DNA from: Candidatus Poseidoniaceae archaeon
Lineage (GTDB): Archaea > Thermoplasmatota > Poseidoniia > Poseidoniales > Poseidoniaceae
Direction of reading: 5' to 3'
NCBI GenBank assembly: GCA_949372655.1
Contig: CASIAI010000002.1
Location: 231,184-295,183 of the forward strand
Length of the DNA: 64,000 bases
In this document: one piece after another, positions 16,673 through 25,340 of the stretch
Layout: each line of letters opens with the position of its first letter
How positions within the stretch are numbered: the first letter of the stretch is position 1
The notes under the pieces: generated by a model
What the model was told of the DNA's origin: nothing
Database searches by the model: none
The model's input: the letters and a program-made list of their open reading frames with translations, nothing else
Made by a program: the position numbers and the translations under genes

Positions 16673-16828
16673 ATGGACAGTTCAGCCAGTGGTTTGATTG
16701 AAGAAGCATTTGAAGAGATTGGGAATGCTATTGGAGATAGGATCGATCACAAATGGTGGTCAAAAATACTTTATCCGATATTTGTAATAATTGTCATTTC
16801 CATTCCAGTAATTTATTATTTTTGGTAA
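16673..16828 (+). CDS. 51-residue single-TM protein
   Basis: Not recognised. The frame starts MDSSASGLIEEAFEEIGNAI, an acidic amphipathic helix. It then has a short charged linker (GDRIDHKWWSK) and a C-terminal TM helix (ILYPIFVIIVISIPVIYYFW). A TATA-like CTATTTATG lies about 20 bases upstream of the ATG. The stop codon abuts the stop of the convergent PGF-CTERM gene with no space, which supports both ends. Small tail-anchored proteins of this type are common and easily missed. No function can be assigned. Confidence 0.5.
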   Translation: MDSSASGLIEEAFEEIGNAIGDRIDHKWWSKILYPIFVIIVISIPVIYYFW

Positions 16829-17398
16829 TCACTTTCTTCTAAAAGAAATAGCAGCCAATCCAATTGCACTTGCAGTAATTATTATTCCAAAACCGGGCAT
16901 ACTCTCATCCTCACTTATGCAACCATCAGAGTTAGAGTCAACTCCGCCAAATGAGCCATCATCATACCAGCATGATGACCAAGTTTTGTACCAATCCCCA
17001 TTAGGGAAATTAGTTGAGTTTCCATCTTCATAGATTGCTTTCACTCTCCAATTAACATATGTGTGATCGTTAGGGGGAGTTACAGAAACAGTATGCTCTG
17101 CTCCATTAATTTCGGCGTCCATTACTTCTGGTGGGTCGCAAACACCATCATTTAGACAAATTTGAGTCGTGATTTCAAAAATAGTATTGTTTTGAGATTC
17201 CTCATCATTCATCGTGATCGTTAAAGACCATGATTTGGAATCAATAGATGGGCTGTCACGAGAATTAATGGTAAAAGGAATTTCACTTTCATCAGGATTT
17301 ACATCCTCGCCACCTTTTACGTCTGCTGCTGAAGTTAGTGGTGAAAGTAACATCAGGGATAGAACAAGACCGATTATCAGCTTCTTTTCCATATGCAT
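16829..17398 (-). CDS. Secreted protein with PGF-CTERM sorting signal
   Basis: Cell-surface protein of unknown role. Signal peptide (MEKKLIIGLVLSLMLLSPLT, ending SAA), an acidic beta-rich domain with paired cysteines (CLNDGVC and CWYD), then a calcium-binding-like segment (DSNSDGCISEDE). The C-terminus is MPGFGIIITASAIGLAAIS followed by FRRK. This is the tripartite PGF-CTERM signal: PGF, TM helix, basic tail. In archaea it is processed and lipid-anchored by archaeosortase A. The ATG at 17392 may be used instead of the one at 17398. No archaeosortase gene is in the window. Confidence 0.75.
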   Translation of the reverse strand: MHMEKKLIIGLVLSLMLLSPLTSAADVKGGEDVNPDESEIPFTINSRDSPSIDSKSWSLTITMNDEESQNNTIFEITTQICLNDGVCDPPEVMDAEINGAEHTVSVTPPNDHTYVNWRVKAIYEDGNSTNFPNGDWYKTWSSCWYDDGSFGGVDSNSDGCISEDESMPGFGIIITASAIGLAAISFRRK

Positions 17399-17556
17399 GC
17401 TAAGAGTGCAGGTTATTTAGAATTAAGCATTGTTGGTTTTAGTAACTTAGTCATTAAAGTTTGTAAAATAGTGCTTTAGTTGCTAAACCTTCTTGTGTAT
17501 TGAGTATTGCACTGTCTTTGTCGAACTGCATTGGTTGTGTTCGATTGGGTGAAAAA

Positions 17557-17886
17557 ATGAAGACTACTTACAGGCTGATGGGAATTGCAGATTTCATTAC
17601 TTTAGCCAATGGTTTACTTGGAACTGCGGCAATAATGTTCATAATTTTAGCAGTGGAAACATTACAGAATCCTATGTTTGATGATGGTGTAAAATCCGAT
17701 TACATCTGGTTGGCAATGGGCTGTATTATGCTTTCAGTAATAGGGGATATAATTGATGGACCAATCGCTAGAAGGTACTCGAAGCGTAAGATATTGGGTG
17801 GTACTTTAGATGTTATGTCGGATTGTATTTCTTTCTGTGTTGCTCCAGCACTTTTGATGTTCGTAATGTTCGGCAGGTGGGGGTGA
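17557..17886 (+). CDS. pssA: CDP-alcohol phosphatidyltransferase (archaetidylserine-synthase-like), N-terminal part of frameshifted gene
   Basis: Membrane enzyme that joins a polar alcohol (probably serine) to CDP-archaeol in phospholipid synthesis. This part holds the entire catalytic motif: D..DG..AR........G...D...D is seen as GDIIDGPIARRYSKRKILGG followed by TLDVMSD. The N-terminus (MKTTYRLMGIADFITLANGL) resembles PssA. The ATG at 17557 has GGGTGA five bases upstream; an earlier TTG at 17500 is unlikely. The frame ends at TGA just after a run of five G (17879-17883). Reading with four G continues directly into the next frame (FGRWGEASPLW), so this and the following entry are one gene. Confidence 0.75.
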   Translation: MKTTYRLMGIADFITLANGLLGTAAIMFIILAVETLQNPMFDDGVKSDYIWLAMGCIMLSVIGDIIDGPIARRYSKRKILGGTLDVMSDCISFCVAPALLMFVMFGRWG

Positions 17887-18445
17887 AGCATCTCCGTTAT
17901 GGTCAGTTTCCCTGGGGATTGCTGCTTGCTGGGTAATTGTCACTGGTATGCTAAGATTGGCTAGATTTCAACATGAAGAAGGTTCAGATAAGAACTACTT
18001 CCATGGTTTAGCATCGCCAGGTAATGCCATGGTTCTAATCTCCTTTGCAGCCCTTATTTGGCTTCAACCATCTTCAGGTATAGGTCCTGGTGTGACCACA
18101 GATTGTATATTCTGTTTTGAATCCACAAGTTCCAGCCATGAAAAACCATACTTTGATTTCCTGATATTACCTATTATGTTTATTTCTGGAGCACTTATGA
18201 TATCGGATAGGAAGTTATCGAAAACCAAGAAAGGATGGCCTATGCGAATCTCTGGGATTCAGTTGTTGACAATTACAGTGGCTACAATTATTTCAATAAA
18301 TGAAACAGACCCTATTGGAATTGAACTTGGAAATACAAAGTTACAATTCGGACTATATCTTTTATCTGCTATCCTATTAATTTTTTATGTTGCAGCTGGA
18401 CCTACTCTTGCGAAAAGAGAAAATCCTTCTGATGAATCAGAGTGA
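17882..18445 (+). CDS. pssA: CDP-alcohol phosphatidyltransferase, C-terminal part of frameshifted gene
   Basis: Continues the previous entry in the +1 frame from about 17882 (GEASPLWSVSLGIAACWVIV) through TGMLRLARF, the helix that normally follows the catalytic segment, and several more TM helices (ISGIQLLTITVATIISI and GLYLLSAILLIFYVAAGPTL) to the stop at 18443-18445. The first ATG in this frame is 17948, but a protein starting there would lack the active site. Together the parts give about 295 residues, a normal length. The gene end overlaps the convergent phosphoethanolamine-transferase-like gene by 9 bases. Sequencing error or a genuine indel both explain the break. Confidence 0.7.
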   Translation, partial: GEASPLWSVSLGIAACWVIVTGMLRLARFQHEEGSDKNYFHGLASPGNAMVLISFAALIWLQPSSGIGPGVTTDCIFCFESTSSSHEKPYFDFLILPIMFISGALMISDRKLSKTKKGWPMRISGIQLLTITVATIISINETDPIGIELGNTKLQFGLYLLSAILLIFYVAAGPTLAKRENPSDESE

Positions 18446-20980
18446 TTGTATCCCTTCGGGTTTTCTTCTGTTTTCCAAGTAATTCATTATGATTACATGA
18501 GCCATAAATCCAAGTAACCCTAATGCGAATATTATATCCCATGAAATCTTGAATATTAGTCTTGGAAGGTTTGGAGATACTGATAGTTGCAATCCGATCA
18601 TCGAAATTCTAATTACCAGTAATAATGCCACATAATGAACAGGCCACCCCATCTTGTTAAACAGGCTCCACCACAGCATGGACATAGCAACAGTTGCTCC
18701 TGCACCCATGAATCCAACCCATGAATTACTCGGTGAGAATCTATCTCCAATGTAGCCTCCATTGAGGAAAATATTTCCTGGGTCAACATCTCTAGGATGT
18801 CCAAAACCATCGATTTGGCCAAGTGCAGCCCACCATGTGAACCAAACGACAAGTGGAAGTAAAGCGAGAATAACATTTCTAGCGACCTCTCGATGCAATA
18901 GTTGACCTTTTTCGGTTAGGAATTTTAGTTCTTTTCCTAAGAAAGATTCGATGCTTGCATACATTACCATCGTCGCCATACAAGCCCACCCACCCCAAGT
19001 CATAGTCAACCAAAATAGGGTGCTATAGAGATAAATCTCATTGGCATTCTTATTTTTCCTAAATGCAAGATAGCTTGCATATAATACGCTAACTATGAGA
19101 CCAGTTAGCATTATCCAATCAATCAAATTACTTTCTTGAGCAATAAGTGAAGGTATGGCGGTAAACATTACTGCAATAGTGACTCTATGTGTGGTTTTAC
19201 TGATTTTTTTGTTACGAGTAATGAAAAACATAGTAGAAGTTAAGATTAGTACACTTCCAAATAATACTGATAAAATACTCTGTTCAAAGGTGAAGTAAAT
19301 CATCATTCTTGGAAGAGAATACCCAATTGCTCGATAATGTGAAAGGAATATAGTTGGTATCATTACCAATACATAGAATATTTTCAACTTATTAGTTGAT
19401 TTTTCTTTCACATCCACACTTCTAAAAATCGGCATTCCAATCATCAATAGAAGTAGTAATCCAAGTGCCGAAAACCTTGTTTCTACATATGATAACATAA
19501 ATACAATTGCAGACAATAACAAGCACACTAGAGTATTTATAATTTTTTTATTCTCAGATTTTGTATACAAAAGGAATAACGATAACACAGCAACTGAGTA
19601 TGGTGCTATGTTACCTATTGGGTAAAAAATAGCAACAAGTTTCGGTCTATTTGCAGCAATAATGGAAACAGTTGCAAAAATCAAAGTTAGTATAGCACCA
19701 CTGGTAAAAGTGAATTTACTAGTAAATCCATTTTTATTCATTAAAAACATCACTGAACTACAAATCAGTAAGAAAAACAAGCCTGAAAGGAGTAAATCTG
19801 AATCCCTAATTCCCATCTCTTCAGGTGAAATTTCATCCCATTGTATAACTTCAGAACTTAATCCTTCGACGTAAGGATGACCATTTTCTTCCATCCAATC
19901 ATTTCTTTCAACTGTAGCGTTCCAATTCCACTGCTCTAAATCTTGCTTGTGTTCTAGACTAATATCTAGCATGTCTAAGGGGAATTTCCCATGATTGGCA
20001 TATGGTAGAGGTAGCGATAAGAGTAGAGATGGTAATGTTGACATATCCCTTTGGTCGATCTCTTTTTCAACTGTATATCCCTTTTTGATATTCGGTCCCC
20101 AAACCCAAGCGCCGACTTTACGAATAATTTCATCAGGAGAACCATGCTGTCCAGTATCTGTTAATCCGTGGTCAGAAGTGATTATAACAGTCCAATTTTC
20201 AGGCACCTTGTCGAAAATAATAGCGAAATTATCATCCAGCCACTTCAATTTATCCATATATTGAGGAGATTCTTTTGAGCCATATCTGTGTCCAGTACTA
20301 TCAAGGCCAGATAAGTGTGCTACAATGACATTTGGTGTCTTATCAAATACCACTCCTTGCTTAGTATTACTATCTGGAATTTCCCCATCAAGCCAACTAT
20401 TGATGGTTTCAAAAGATTCTGTATCGCCTTTCATATAATCACCATGACCATAACGGTGCTTCATGAAATTGATATCATCATTTTCAGCATATAGGTCTCC
20501 CCAAACATAATCACCCACAATGGCAAATTCATTATCAGCTATACCATCTTCATCCCCATCATAAGAACTTGCTAGTGACCAACCATCTGGTGTGCCGGGA
20601 TGTTCAGGGTGGAAATTACTCAATCCCTCATTAGGCCTTGAAGGAATTCCAGTTGCCATCTCCTTGACACATGAAGCAGTCATTGTGAGAGGATTGGTAA
20701 ATACATCAATGTAGGTTCCATTATTCTCAGTCATTGAATTTAGAGTTGGCATCAAGGCGGGGTCGTTCATCATATCTCTTCGACCACCGTCTAAAACAAT
20801 GAATAGTAATCCTTCACTCAGTTTTTCATGATTCTCAGGTGGCATCTCGACTCCTTCTTTTGGAGCAGGTGCGTCTGCTATGATGTAAGAGCCGGTGTAA
20901 ATTAGTGATGGTAGAGCAAGAATTGCAACAGCCGCAATAATTTGAAAAATTAACACCTTCGATAAGGACTTACTCAACAT
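18437..20980 (-). CDS. GPI ethanolamine-phosphate transferase-like membrane phosphotransferase (alkaline phosphatase superfamily)
   Basis: The N-terminal TM helix (residues 8-32) is followed by an alkaline-phosphatase-superfamily domain at about 55-350. LLFIVLDGGRRDMM holds the first metal Asp (D64). LTMTASCVKEMATG holds the probable Thr nucleophile (T101). AHLSGLDSTGHRYG and TSDHGLTDTGQHG supply the remaining metal Asp/His ligands. The C-terminal half has at least ten TM helices. This order matches eukaryotic PIG-N/PIG-O/PIG-G enzymes, which transfer phosphoethanolamine to a GPI glycan. In an archaeon the acceptor may be a glycolipid or archaeal glycan anchor (inference). Convergent with the CDP-alcohol transferase gene, both lipid head-group enzymes. 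Confidence 0.8.
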   Translation of the reverse strand: MLSKSLSKVLIFQIIAAVAILALPSLIYTGSYIIADAPAPKEGVEMPPENHEKLSEGLLFIVLDGGRRDMMNDPALMPTLNSMTENNGTYIDVFTNPLTMTASCVKEMATGIPSRPNEGLSNFHPEHPGTPDGWSLASSYDGDEDGIADNEFAIVGDYVWGDLYAENDDINFMKHRYGHGDYMKGDTESFETINSWLDGEIPDSNTKQGVVFDKTPNVIVAHLSGLDSTGHRYGSKESPQYMDKLKWLDDNFAIIFDKVPENWTVIITSDHGLTDTGQHGSPDEIIRKVGAWVWGPNIKKGYTVEKEIDQRDMSTLPSLLLSLPLPYANHGKFPLDMLDISLEHKQDLEQWNWNATVERNDWMEENGHPYVEGLSSEVIQWDEISPEEMGIRDSDLLLSGLFFLLICSSVMFLMNKNGFTSKFTFTSGAILTLIFATVSIIAANRPKLVAIFYPIGNIAPYSVAVLSLFLLYTKSENKKIINTLVCLLLSAIVFMLSYVETRFSALGLLLLLMIGMPIFRSVDVKEKSTNKLKIFYVLVMIPTIFLSHYRAIGYSLPRMMIYFTFEQSILSVLFGSVLILTSTMFFITRNKKISKTTHRVTIAVMFTAIPSLIAQESNLIDWIMLTGLIVSVLYASYLAFRKNKNANEIYLYSTLFWLTMTWGGWACMATMVMYASIESFLGKELKFLTEKGQLLHREVARNVILALLPLVVWFTWWAALGQIDGFGHPRDVDPGNIFLNGGYIGDRFSPSNSWVGFMGAGATVAMSMLWWSLFNKMGWPVHYVALLLVIRISMIGLQLSVSPNLPRLIFKISWDIIFALGLLGFMAHVIIMNYLENRRKPEGIQSL

Positions 20981-21085
20981 TAACTCACCATTTACTTCTA
21001 TCCAACCCTATACTTAAAATTCGTTATACATCAAGAGGTTATGATGCCATTTGGCGATATAGTTATTGCATCGGAAATATTTATT

Positions 21086-22153
21086 TCAGCGATGAGAATT
21101 AAGATGAATAATTCCTACTTCAAGTCTCTCATGAGTAGGGTGAACTTCGACTAATTGAACAGAAACTTCCAGAACTTCTGCTAATTCTTCCGCAATAGAA
21201 AGAGGCAGTTCAATACGTTCATTTTGTGCATCAAACCGAATCCATCCCTCATCGATATCCAATTCGCTTCTTATTTCATCGATATCATCTTGGGCATCCT
21301 CTAAACGGGTAGGTATCGCTCCAAAAATAATTGTATCATCATCACTCAGTACTTCATATGGACGGAGATTAGCCTGCCCTCTTCTCTTGAACCTGGCTCT
21401 AAGTTGCCCAGCATCTTTGAATTTAGCAGTACAGAACTTTAAATGGAAATCTAGAGGCTTTGCGGCTTCTTTTATCTTCATTCCAAGTTCAAAGGAACCT
21501 TCTGCAGCAGCGGTTATACCACCACTAAGATTGAATCCTCTAACATCCATATTCTCTTGATTCCCAACCGTTATTTCTAGTTCATTTAGATTAAGGAATT
21601 GAACTGGTGAATCATGAAGTTGATTTATTAGAGCAAATAATTGCTCTTCTTTATCTGGTTCACACGGTAATTCGACTCCAACAAATATCCCTGCATCTTT
21701 GCATGCTTGCATAACTTTGAGATATTTGTCAATAGTTCCATCAAGTAGGTGAAATCTAATCTCATCAAGGCCAGCCTCTCCAAAATCAGCAGCGCGTTTA
21801 TAGTCGAATGGAATTGATGTATAGAGATGAATATGATGTTCAGGGCCAAATGCTGCTTTGAGGTGCTTAACTGCATCAAGTGACTTTTCGAGGTCTAGCA
21901 TTGGGTCACCTCCAGTAATTCCAGTACCTGTTGCCTTCATCGCATGCCCTTCTTCGATAACTTCATCCCATGAGTTGCATCTTCGCTCATTAGCAAACAT
22001 ATCAGGACTTTCACGACGATTTTCAGATAGCGGGCAATAATCACATCCCCAATGACACTTACCGGTGACAAATAATACTAATTTACTACCTTTTTGACAC
22101 TGTATACAACCCTCTGCTTCGCCTTGTTCGGCGGATGGTATTTCAGTTGCCAT
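21086..22153 (-). CDS. Radical SAM protein
   Basis: Iron-sulfur enzyme that generates a 5'-deoxyadenosyl radical. Counting from the ATG at 22153, the cluster motif is C33-H-W-G-C37-D-Y-C40 (CxxxCxxC). An extra CIQC pair at 16-19 could hold structural metal. GTGITGGDPMLD is the SAM-binding GGE-type motif (here GGD), and the following strands (HIHLYTSIPFD, DEIRFHLLDG) complete the partial barrel. Residues beyond 230 form a separate domain with LKFCTAKFKDAGQLRARFKR. An upstream start at 22180 is possible. The specific reaction is not recognised. It resembles archaeal pyruvate-formate-lyase-activating-like radical SAM proteins. Confidence 0.8.
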   Translation of the reverse strand: MATEIPSAEQGEAEGCIQCQKGSKLVLFVTGKCHWGCDYCPLSENRRESPDMFANERRCNSWDEVIEEGHAMKATGTGITGGDPMLDLEKSLDAVKHLKAAFGPEHHIHLYTSIPFDYKRAADFGEAGLDEIRFHLLDGTIDKYLKVMQACKDAGIFVGVELPCEPDKEEQLFALINQLHDSPVQFLNLNELEITVGNQENMDVRGFNLSGGITAAAEGSFELGMKIKEAAKPLDFHLKFCTAKFKDAGQLRARFKRRGQANLRPYEVLSDDDTIIFGAIPTRLEDAQDDIDEIRSELDIDEGWIRFDAQNERIELPLSIAEELAEVLEVSVQLVEVHPTHERLEVGIIHLNSHR

Positions 22154-22221
22154 AATCAGCGAGCGAGACATGTCAATCAATACCCCGTGCGATCTCCTTG
22201 GTTTGAATCCCTCGCAAGAAT

Positions 22222-22911
22222 TTAGCTAATGCTATTCATTGCATTAACTATCAACCATCTATGAAATCGTCGATCTAAGGTTAATTCGGGATGAAAAGTC
22301 AGAGCAAGTTTATTTCCATCTAAAACTCCAACAATTTCATCTTCTAATGTAGCGATAGTGGTACATTTAATCGATTCTGTAATGAATCTGGGGGCTCTAA
22401 TAAATACACCAGGATAGAATTCCAAGTTAGTCGATGCTGCTTCATGAGATATGTTTAGCGGTTTGTGATTAAATTTATCACGTTGTAATTGTAACTCATC
22501 CGTCGATGAATAGTCCGGGGTTTGTAATGAAACGTTCACTGGTGCCTCAAAAGATTGTCTCTGGCGACCCCAAGCATTTCTAGAAATATCCACAGAGATA
22601 TATGGTGATTTTTCCTCTCCAGGATTTGATAGAAGTATTGCTCCTGCACATGTGCCAAGAACCGGTCTTTCTGGATGATTATCCATCCAGCTAAAGATTC
22701 CATCCAGTAATGATTCACTTTGACTTGCTTTACGCATTGCAGTAGATTCTCCGCCAGGTAGAATTAGTGCCGATATCCCCGAATCAATCTCGCTTGATTT
22801 ACGCAGTTCCACGATTTCTATTTCTACTCCTACTTCATGTGAAGCATGTAATAAGGCTTCAACATGTTCATGTCGCGCACCTTGTAGCATCGCTAAACCG
22901 ATTCGCAACAT
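22222..22911 (-). CDS. pdxT: Pyridoxal 5'-phosphate synthase glutaminase subunit
   Basis: Class I glutamine amidotransferase that supplies ammonia to PdxS in the DXP-independent vitamin B6 pathway. Family motifs are complete: LAMLQGARHEH near residue 6, LPGGEST at 51-57, GTCAGA with catalytic C88, RNAWGRQRQSF, IRAPRFI, and the FHPELTLDRRFHRW end that carries the His-Glu of the triad. The ATG at 22911 gives the canonical start MLRIGLAMLQG; extending to 22959 adds 16 residues absent from the family. PdxS is not in the window, so the two subunits are unlinked here. The divergent neighbour is a PLP-dependent aminotransferase. Confidence 0.93.
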   Translation of the reverse strand: MLRIGLAMLQGARHEHVEALLHASHEVGVEIEIVELRKSSEIDSGISALILPGGESTAMRKASQSESLLDGIFSWMDNHPERPVLGTCAGAILLSNPGEEKSPYISVDISRNAWGRQRQSFEAPVNVSLQTPDYSSTDELQLQRDKFNHKPLNISHEAASTNLEFYPGVFIRAPRFITESIKCTTIATLEDEIVGVLDGNKLALTFHPELTLDRRFHRWLIVNAMNSIS

Positions 22912-23002
22912 GTATTGCCGTAAGGCTCGTCCTCTATCAGCCCAACGCTTACTGCACACTCATACAAGGTGTTGAAGAACTGTGTCTAACTGCCATAACA
23001 TA

Positions 23003-24187
23003 ATGGCATCTTATGATGGAGACTGCTTTCTTGTCCCAGGTCCTGTAAGAATGAGTAGCCAATGCCTTGAGGCTATGGCTATGCCCGTAATTACTGCAAG
23101 AGGCCCAGAGTTTAGAGATGTGATGGCTGACCTAAATTCAGGTCTTAGATATGCATTTAATATTGCCCCTTCCAAGCCTGAACGGAAAAATCAATCTTGG
23201 GCTGGTGAAGATGACTACAAGGTGGTAGTAGTATCTGGTAGCGGTACTGCGGCTATGGAGATGGTAATTGCTAATCGTTTCCGCCCTAATGATTTAATTT
23301 TAGTGCCAACCAATGGTAAATTTGGTGAACGAGTTGCAGAAATGTGTTCGAGATTTTGTAATGTTAAGCATATAAAATATGAATGGGGTAGAGCATTTGA
23401 TTTATTTGAACTCGAACAACAATTAGAACGTAAATGCTATGAAGCATTAATTATTTGTCATAATGAAACAAGTTCAGGAATTACTCAAGATGCACCTGCA
23501 ATTGCTGAGATGTGTCAGCGTCATAACACTCCTTTCCTACTTGACGGTATCACCTCGATTGGCGGACTACCTGTTCATCCTGAACAATGGGGTGCAGAAG
23601 CAGCAGTTATCGGCGCACAAAAATGTACAGCAGGACCCTCTGGAATCGCGGCTATCGCTATTAATTCACACTTTATTGAAAGGAGCAAAGCAATTAGGGA
23701 GCAAGGGGAATGTAATCCGACATTTTATCTCGATTTAATTTCAGCTCTCAAGAAGGGTGATGATGACCAAACTCCTTGGACTCCAGCCATCAATCTGGCA
23801 ATGGGTTGGGCTGGGGCACTCAATACCTTAAAGCAAGAAACTCTTGAAGCCCGCTGGAAAAGATGCGAACAACTTTCTAAAGGTGTTCAAAAACTATTTT
23901 CTCATCTTGGATTTGAATTATTAGCCGACCCATTTCAACGTAGTAATACGGTTACTGCCATAATGTATCCCGAAGGTGTTAACGATTCATGGCGCAGTGA
24001 TTTGAAAGAGAAATACCAGACACAAGTTATTGGAGCACAAGACCATCTCAAAGGTAAGATGTTCAGAGTTGGCTCTATGGGAGAAACAACAGTCGAAGAG
24101 ATGGTTGAAGGATGTAAAAGGATGATTTCATGCTTCAAAGATCATGGTGTAGAATTATCTGATGTTGATGTTGAATCTTTTTTCTGA
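23003..24187 (+). CDS. Class V aminotransferase (serine/alanine-glyoxylate type)
   Basis: PLP-dependent aminotransferase of the alanine-glyoxylate / serine-pyruvate / phosphoserine group. FLVPGPVRMSSQCLEAMAMP is the typical N-terminus, with RGPEFRDVM following. SGSGTAAMEMVIAN is the phosphate-binding turn. HNETSSGITQD and LLDGITSIGG hold the PLP-ring Asp. GAQKCTAGPSG carries the Schiff-base lysine (about K207 from this ATG). Length of about 394 is normal. A GTG at 22982 would add seven residues. The nadM gene starts 9 bases after its stop, so the two are probably one operon. Substrate pair cannot be decided from sequence alone. Confidence 0.85.
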   Translation: MASYDGDCFLVPGPVRMSSQCLEAMAMPVITARGPEFRDVMADLNSGLRYAFNIAPSKPERKNQSWAGEDDYKVVVVSGSGTAAMEMVIANRFRPNDLILVPTNGKFGERVAEMCSRFCNVKHIKYEWGRAFDLFELEQQLERKCYEALIICHNETSSGITQDAPAIAEMCQRHNTPFLLDGITSIGGLPVHPEQWGAEAAVIGAQKCTAGPSGIAAIAINSHFIERSKAIREQGECNPTFYLDLISALKKGDDDQTPWTPAINLAMGWAGALNTLKQETLEARWKRCEQLSKGVQKLFSHLGFELLADPFQRSNTVTAIMYPEGVNDSWRSDLKEKYQTQVIGAQDHLKGKMFRVGSMGETTVEEMVEGCKRMISCFKDHGVELSDVDVESFF

Positions 24188-24196
24188 GGTTTAGAA

Positions 24197-24733
24197 ATGA
24201 ATTATATCGTTTTAGGACGCTTTCAGCCTTTACACAACGGGCATGCCTTGCTTATTGATAAAGCATTAGAGATTGCAGGAAATGATGATACTGTAACAGT
24301 CGCAATAGGTTCTGCTTCATGTCAAATGGAACCTCGGAACCCATGGACTGGTGAGGAAAGAAAAGAAATGATTGAATCTTGGTCAAATAAAATTAAAGTT
24401 GTTTTAATCGATGATATAGATGACCCACCAAACTGGGTCGAACATGCTTCAAAGATTCATGGCACGGGTACTCTTGTCACTTCTGACAAGGATACTGCTG
24501 AACTTTATCGGTCTTCTAATTGGGAAGTAATAGAAATCGAATTAGAGAATCGAGCGAATTTCGAAGGGTGGCGAATAAGACAAACCATCAAAATGCTTTC
24601 TACAGTCGATGACTTCGATGCAGTTAGAGAAGTTCTCTCGCCCACTCTGCCAAAAGAAATCATCGATTGGCTAATAGAAAAAGACTCACTCTACAGGCTG
24701 TCAACTTTCCAGACTGGAGTCTATGCAGGCTGA
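24197..24733 (+). CDS. nadM: Archaeal nicotinamide-nucleotide adenylyltransferase
   Basis: Transfers AMP from ATP to NMN to form NAD in the cytoplasm. The nucleotidyltransferase motif GRFQPLHNGH (residues 7-16) is complete. VAIGSASCQMEPRNPWTGEER matches the archaeal NadM signature for adenine binding, NP(F/W)T.GER, and the C-terminal NWEVIEIELENR and WRIRQTI fill the usual positions of the second motif. At 178 residues it is the usual length. Placed 9 bases after the aminotransferase gene with GAGG just before the ATG. Its stop abuts the stop of the convergent grpE gene. Confidence 0.93.
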   Translation: MNYIVLGRFQPLHNGHALLIDKALEIAGNDDTVTVAIGSASCQMEPRNPWTGEERKEMIESWSNKIKVVLIDDIDDPPNWVEHASKIHGTGTLVTSDKDTAELYRSSNWEVIEIELENRANFEGWRIRQTIKMLSTVDDFDAVREVLSPTLPKEIIDWLIEKDSLYRLSTFQTGVYAG

Positions 24734-25300
24734 TCAATCTGATGCGACGACAACTCTTGCAGCGATGAGAACTCTTTGCTTGTACATGTAACCCGCTTCG
24801 AGTACGTCTACAACCGAGCCACTTGGGAAACTTTCAGATGCGGGGATAGTGGTAATCGCTTCCATTTTAGCGGGGTCAAATTGCTTGCCCTTTGCTTCGA
24901 TTGCAGTCATACCTTCACCAGATAATTCATGCCACATTTTGTTTCGCATAAGTCTAATTCCTTGAGCCACAGGCGATTGGTCTTCTTCATCAAGGGTGGA
25001 GAGTGCTCTATCGACATCTGATAATATTGCAAGCATCTTTCTGGCAATACCCATTCCACCATATTGAATTAATTCTGATTTTTCGGCCATCATTCTCTTA
25101 CGAACATTTTGAGTTTCAGCCTCTTTGTAAGCGATTTCTTTTTCTGCCTTTTCGGCTCTTAACAATGCTTCTTCAAGTGGGTCTAATATTTCTTCAACAC
25201 CAACTTCCATAGTTTCTCCATTTTCATCAACCATTGGAGTTTCATCATTGAGATTTTCGACAATCTCATCGCCATCTTCAGGTGAACTTTCATCAGACAT
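24734..25300 (-). CDS. grpE: GrpE nucleotide exchange factor for DnaK
   Basis: Co-chaperone that releases ADP from Hsp70. An acidic disordered N-terminus (about 40 residues) is followed by a long coiled coil (LEEALLRAEKAEKEIAYKEA, then ETQNVRKRM), as in all GrpE proteins. Next come the four-helix region (ILSDVDRALSTLDEED) and the beta domain containing FDPAKMEAITTIPAS and VVDVLEAGYMYKQRVLIAA, the C-terminal signature that contacts DnaK. Length 188 is normal. Archaea obtained the DnaK system by transfer from bacteria, so its presence fits a mesophilic lineage. dnaK and dnaJ are not next to it in this window. Confidence 0.93.
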   Translation of the reverse strand: MSDESSPEDGDEIVENLNDETPMVDENGETMEVGVEEILDPLEEALLRAEKAEKEIAYKEAETQNVRKRMMAEKSELIQYGGMGIARKMLAILSDVDRALSTLDEEDQSPVAQGIRLMRNKMWHELSGEGMTAIEAKGKQFDPAKMEAITTIPASESFPSGSVVDVLEAGYMYKQRVLIAARVVVASD

Positions 25301-25340
25301 TGATTGCCGGTCACATAACTATTGTTTGAACCCGTCGAAA

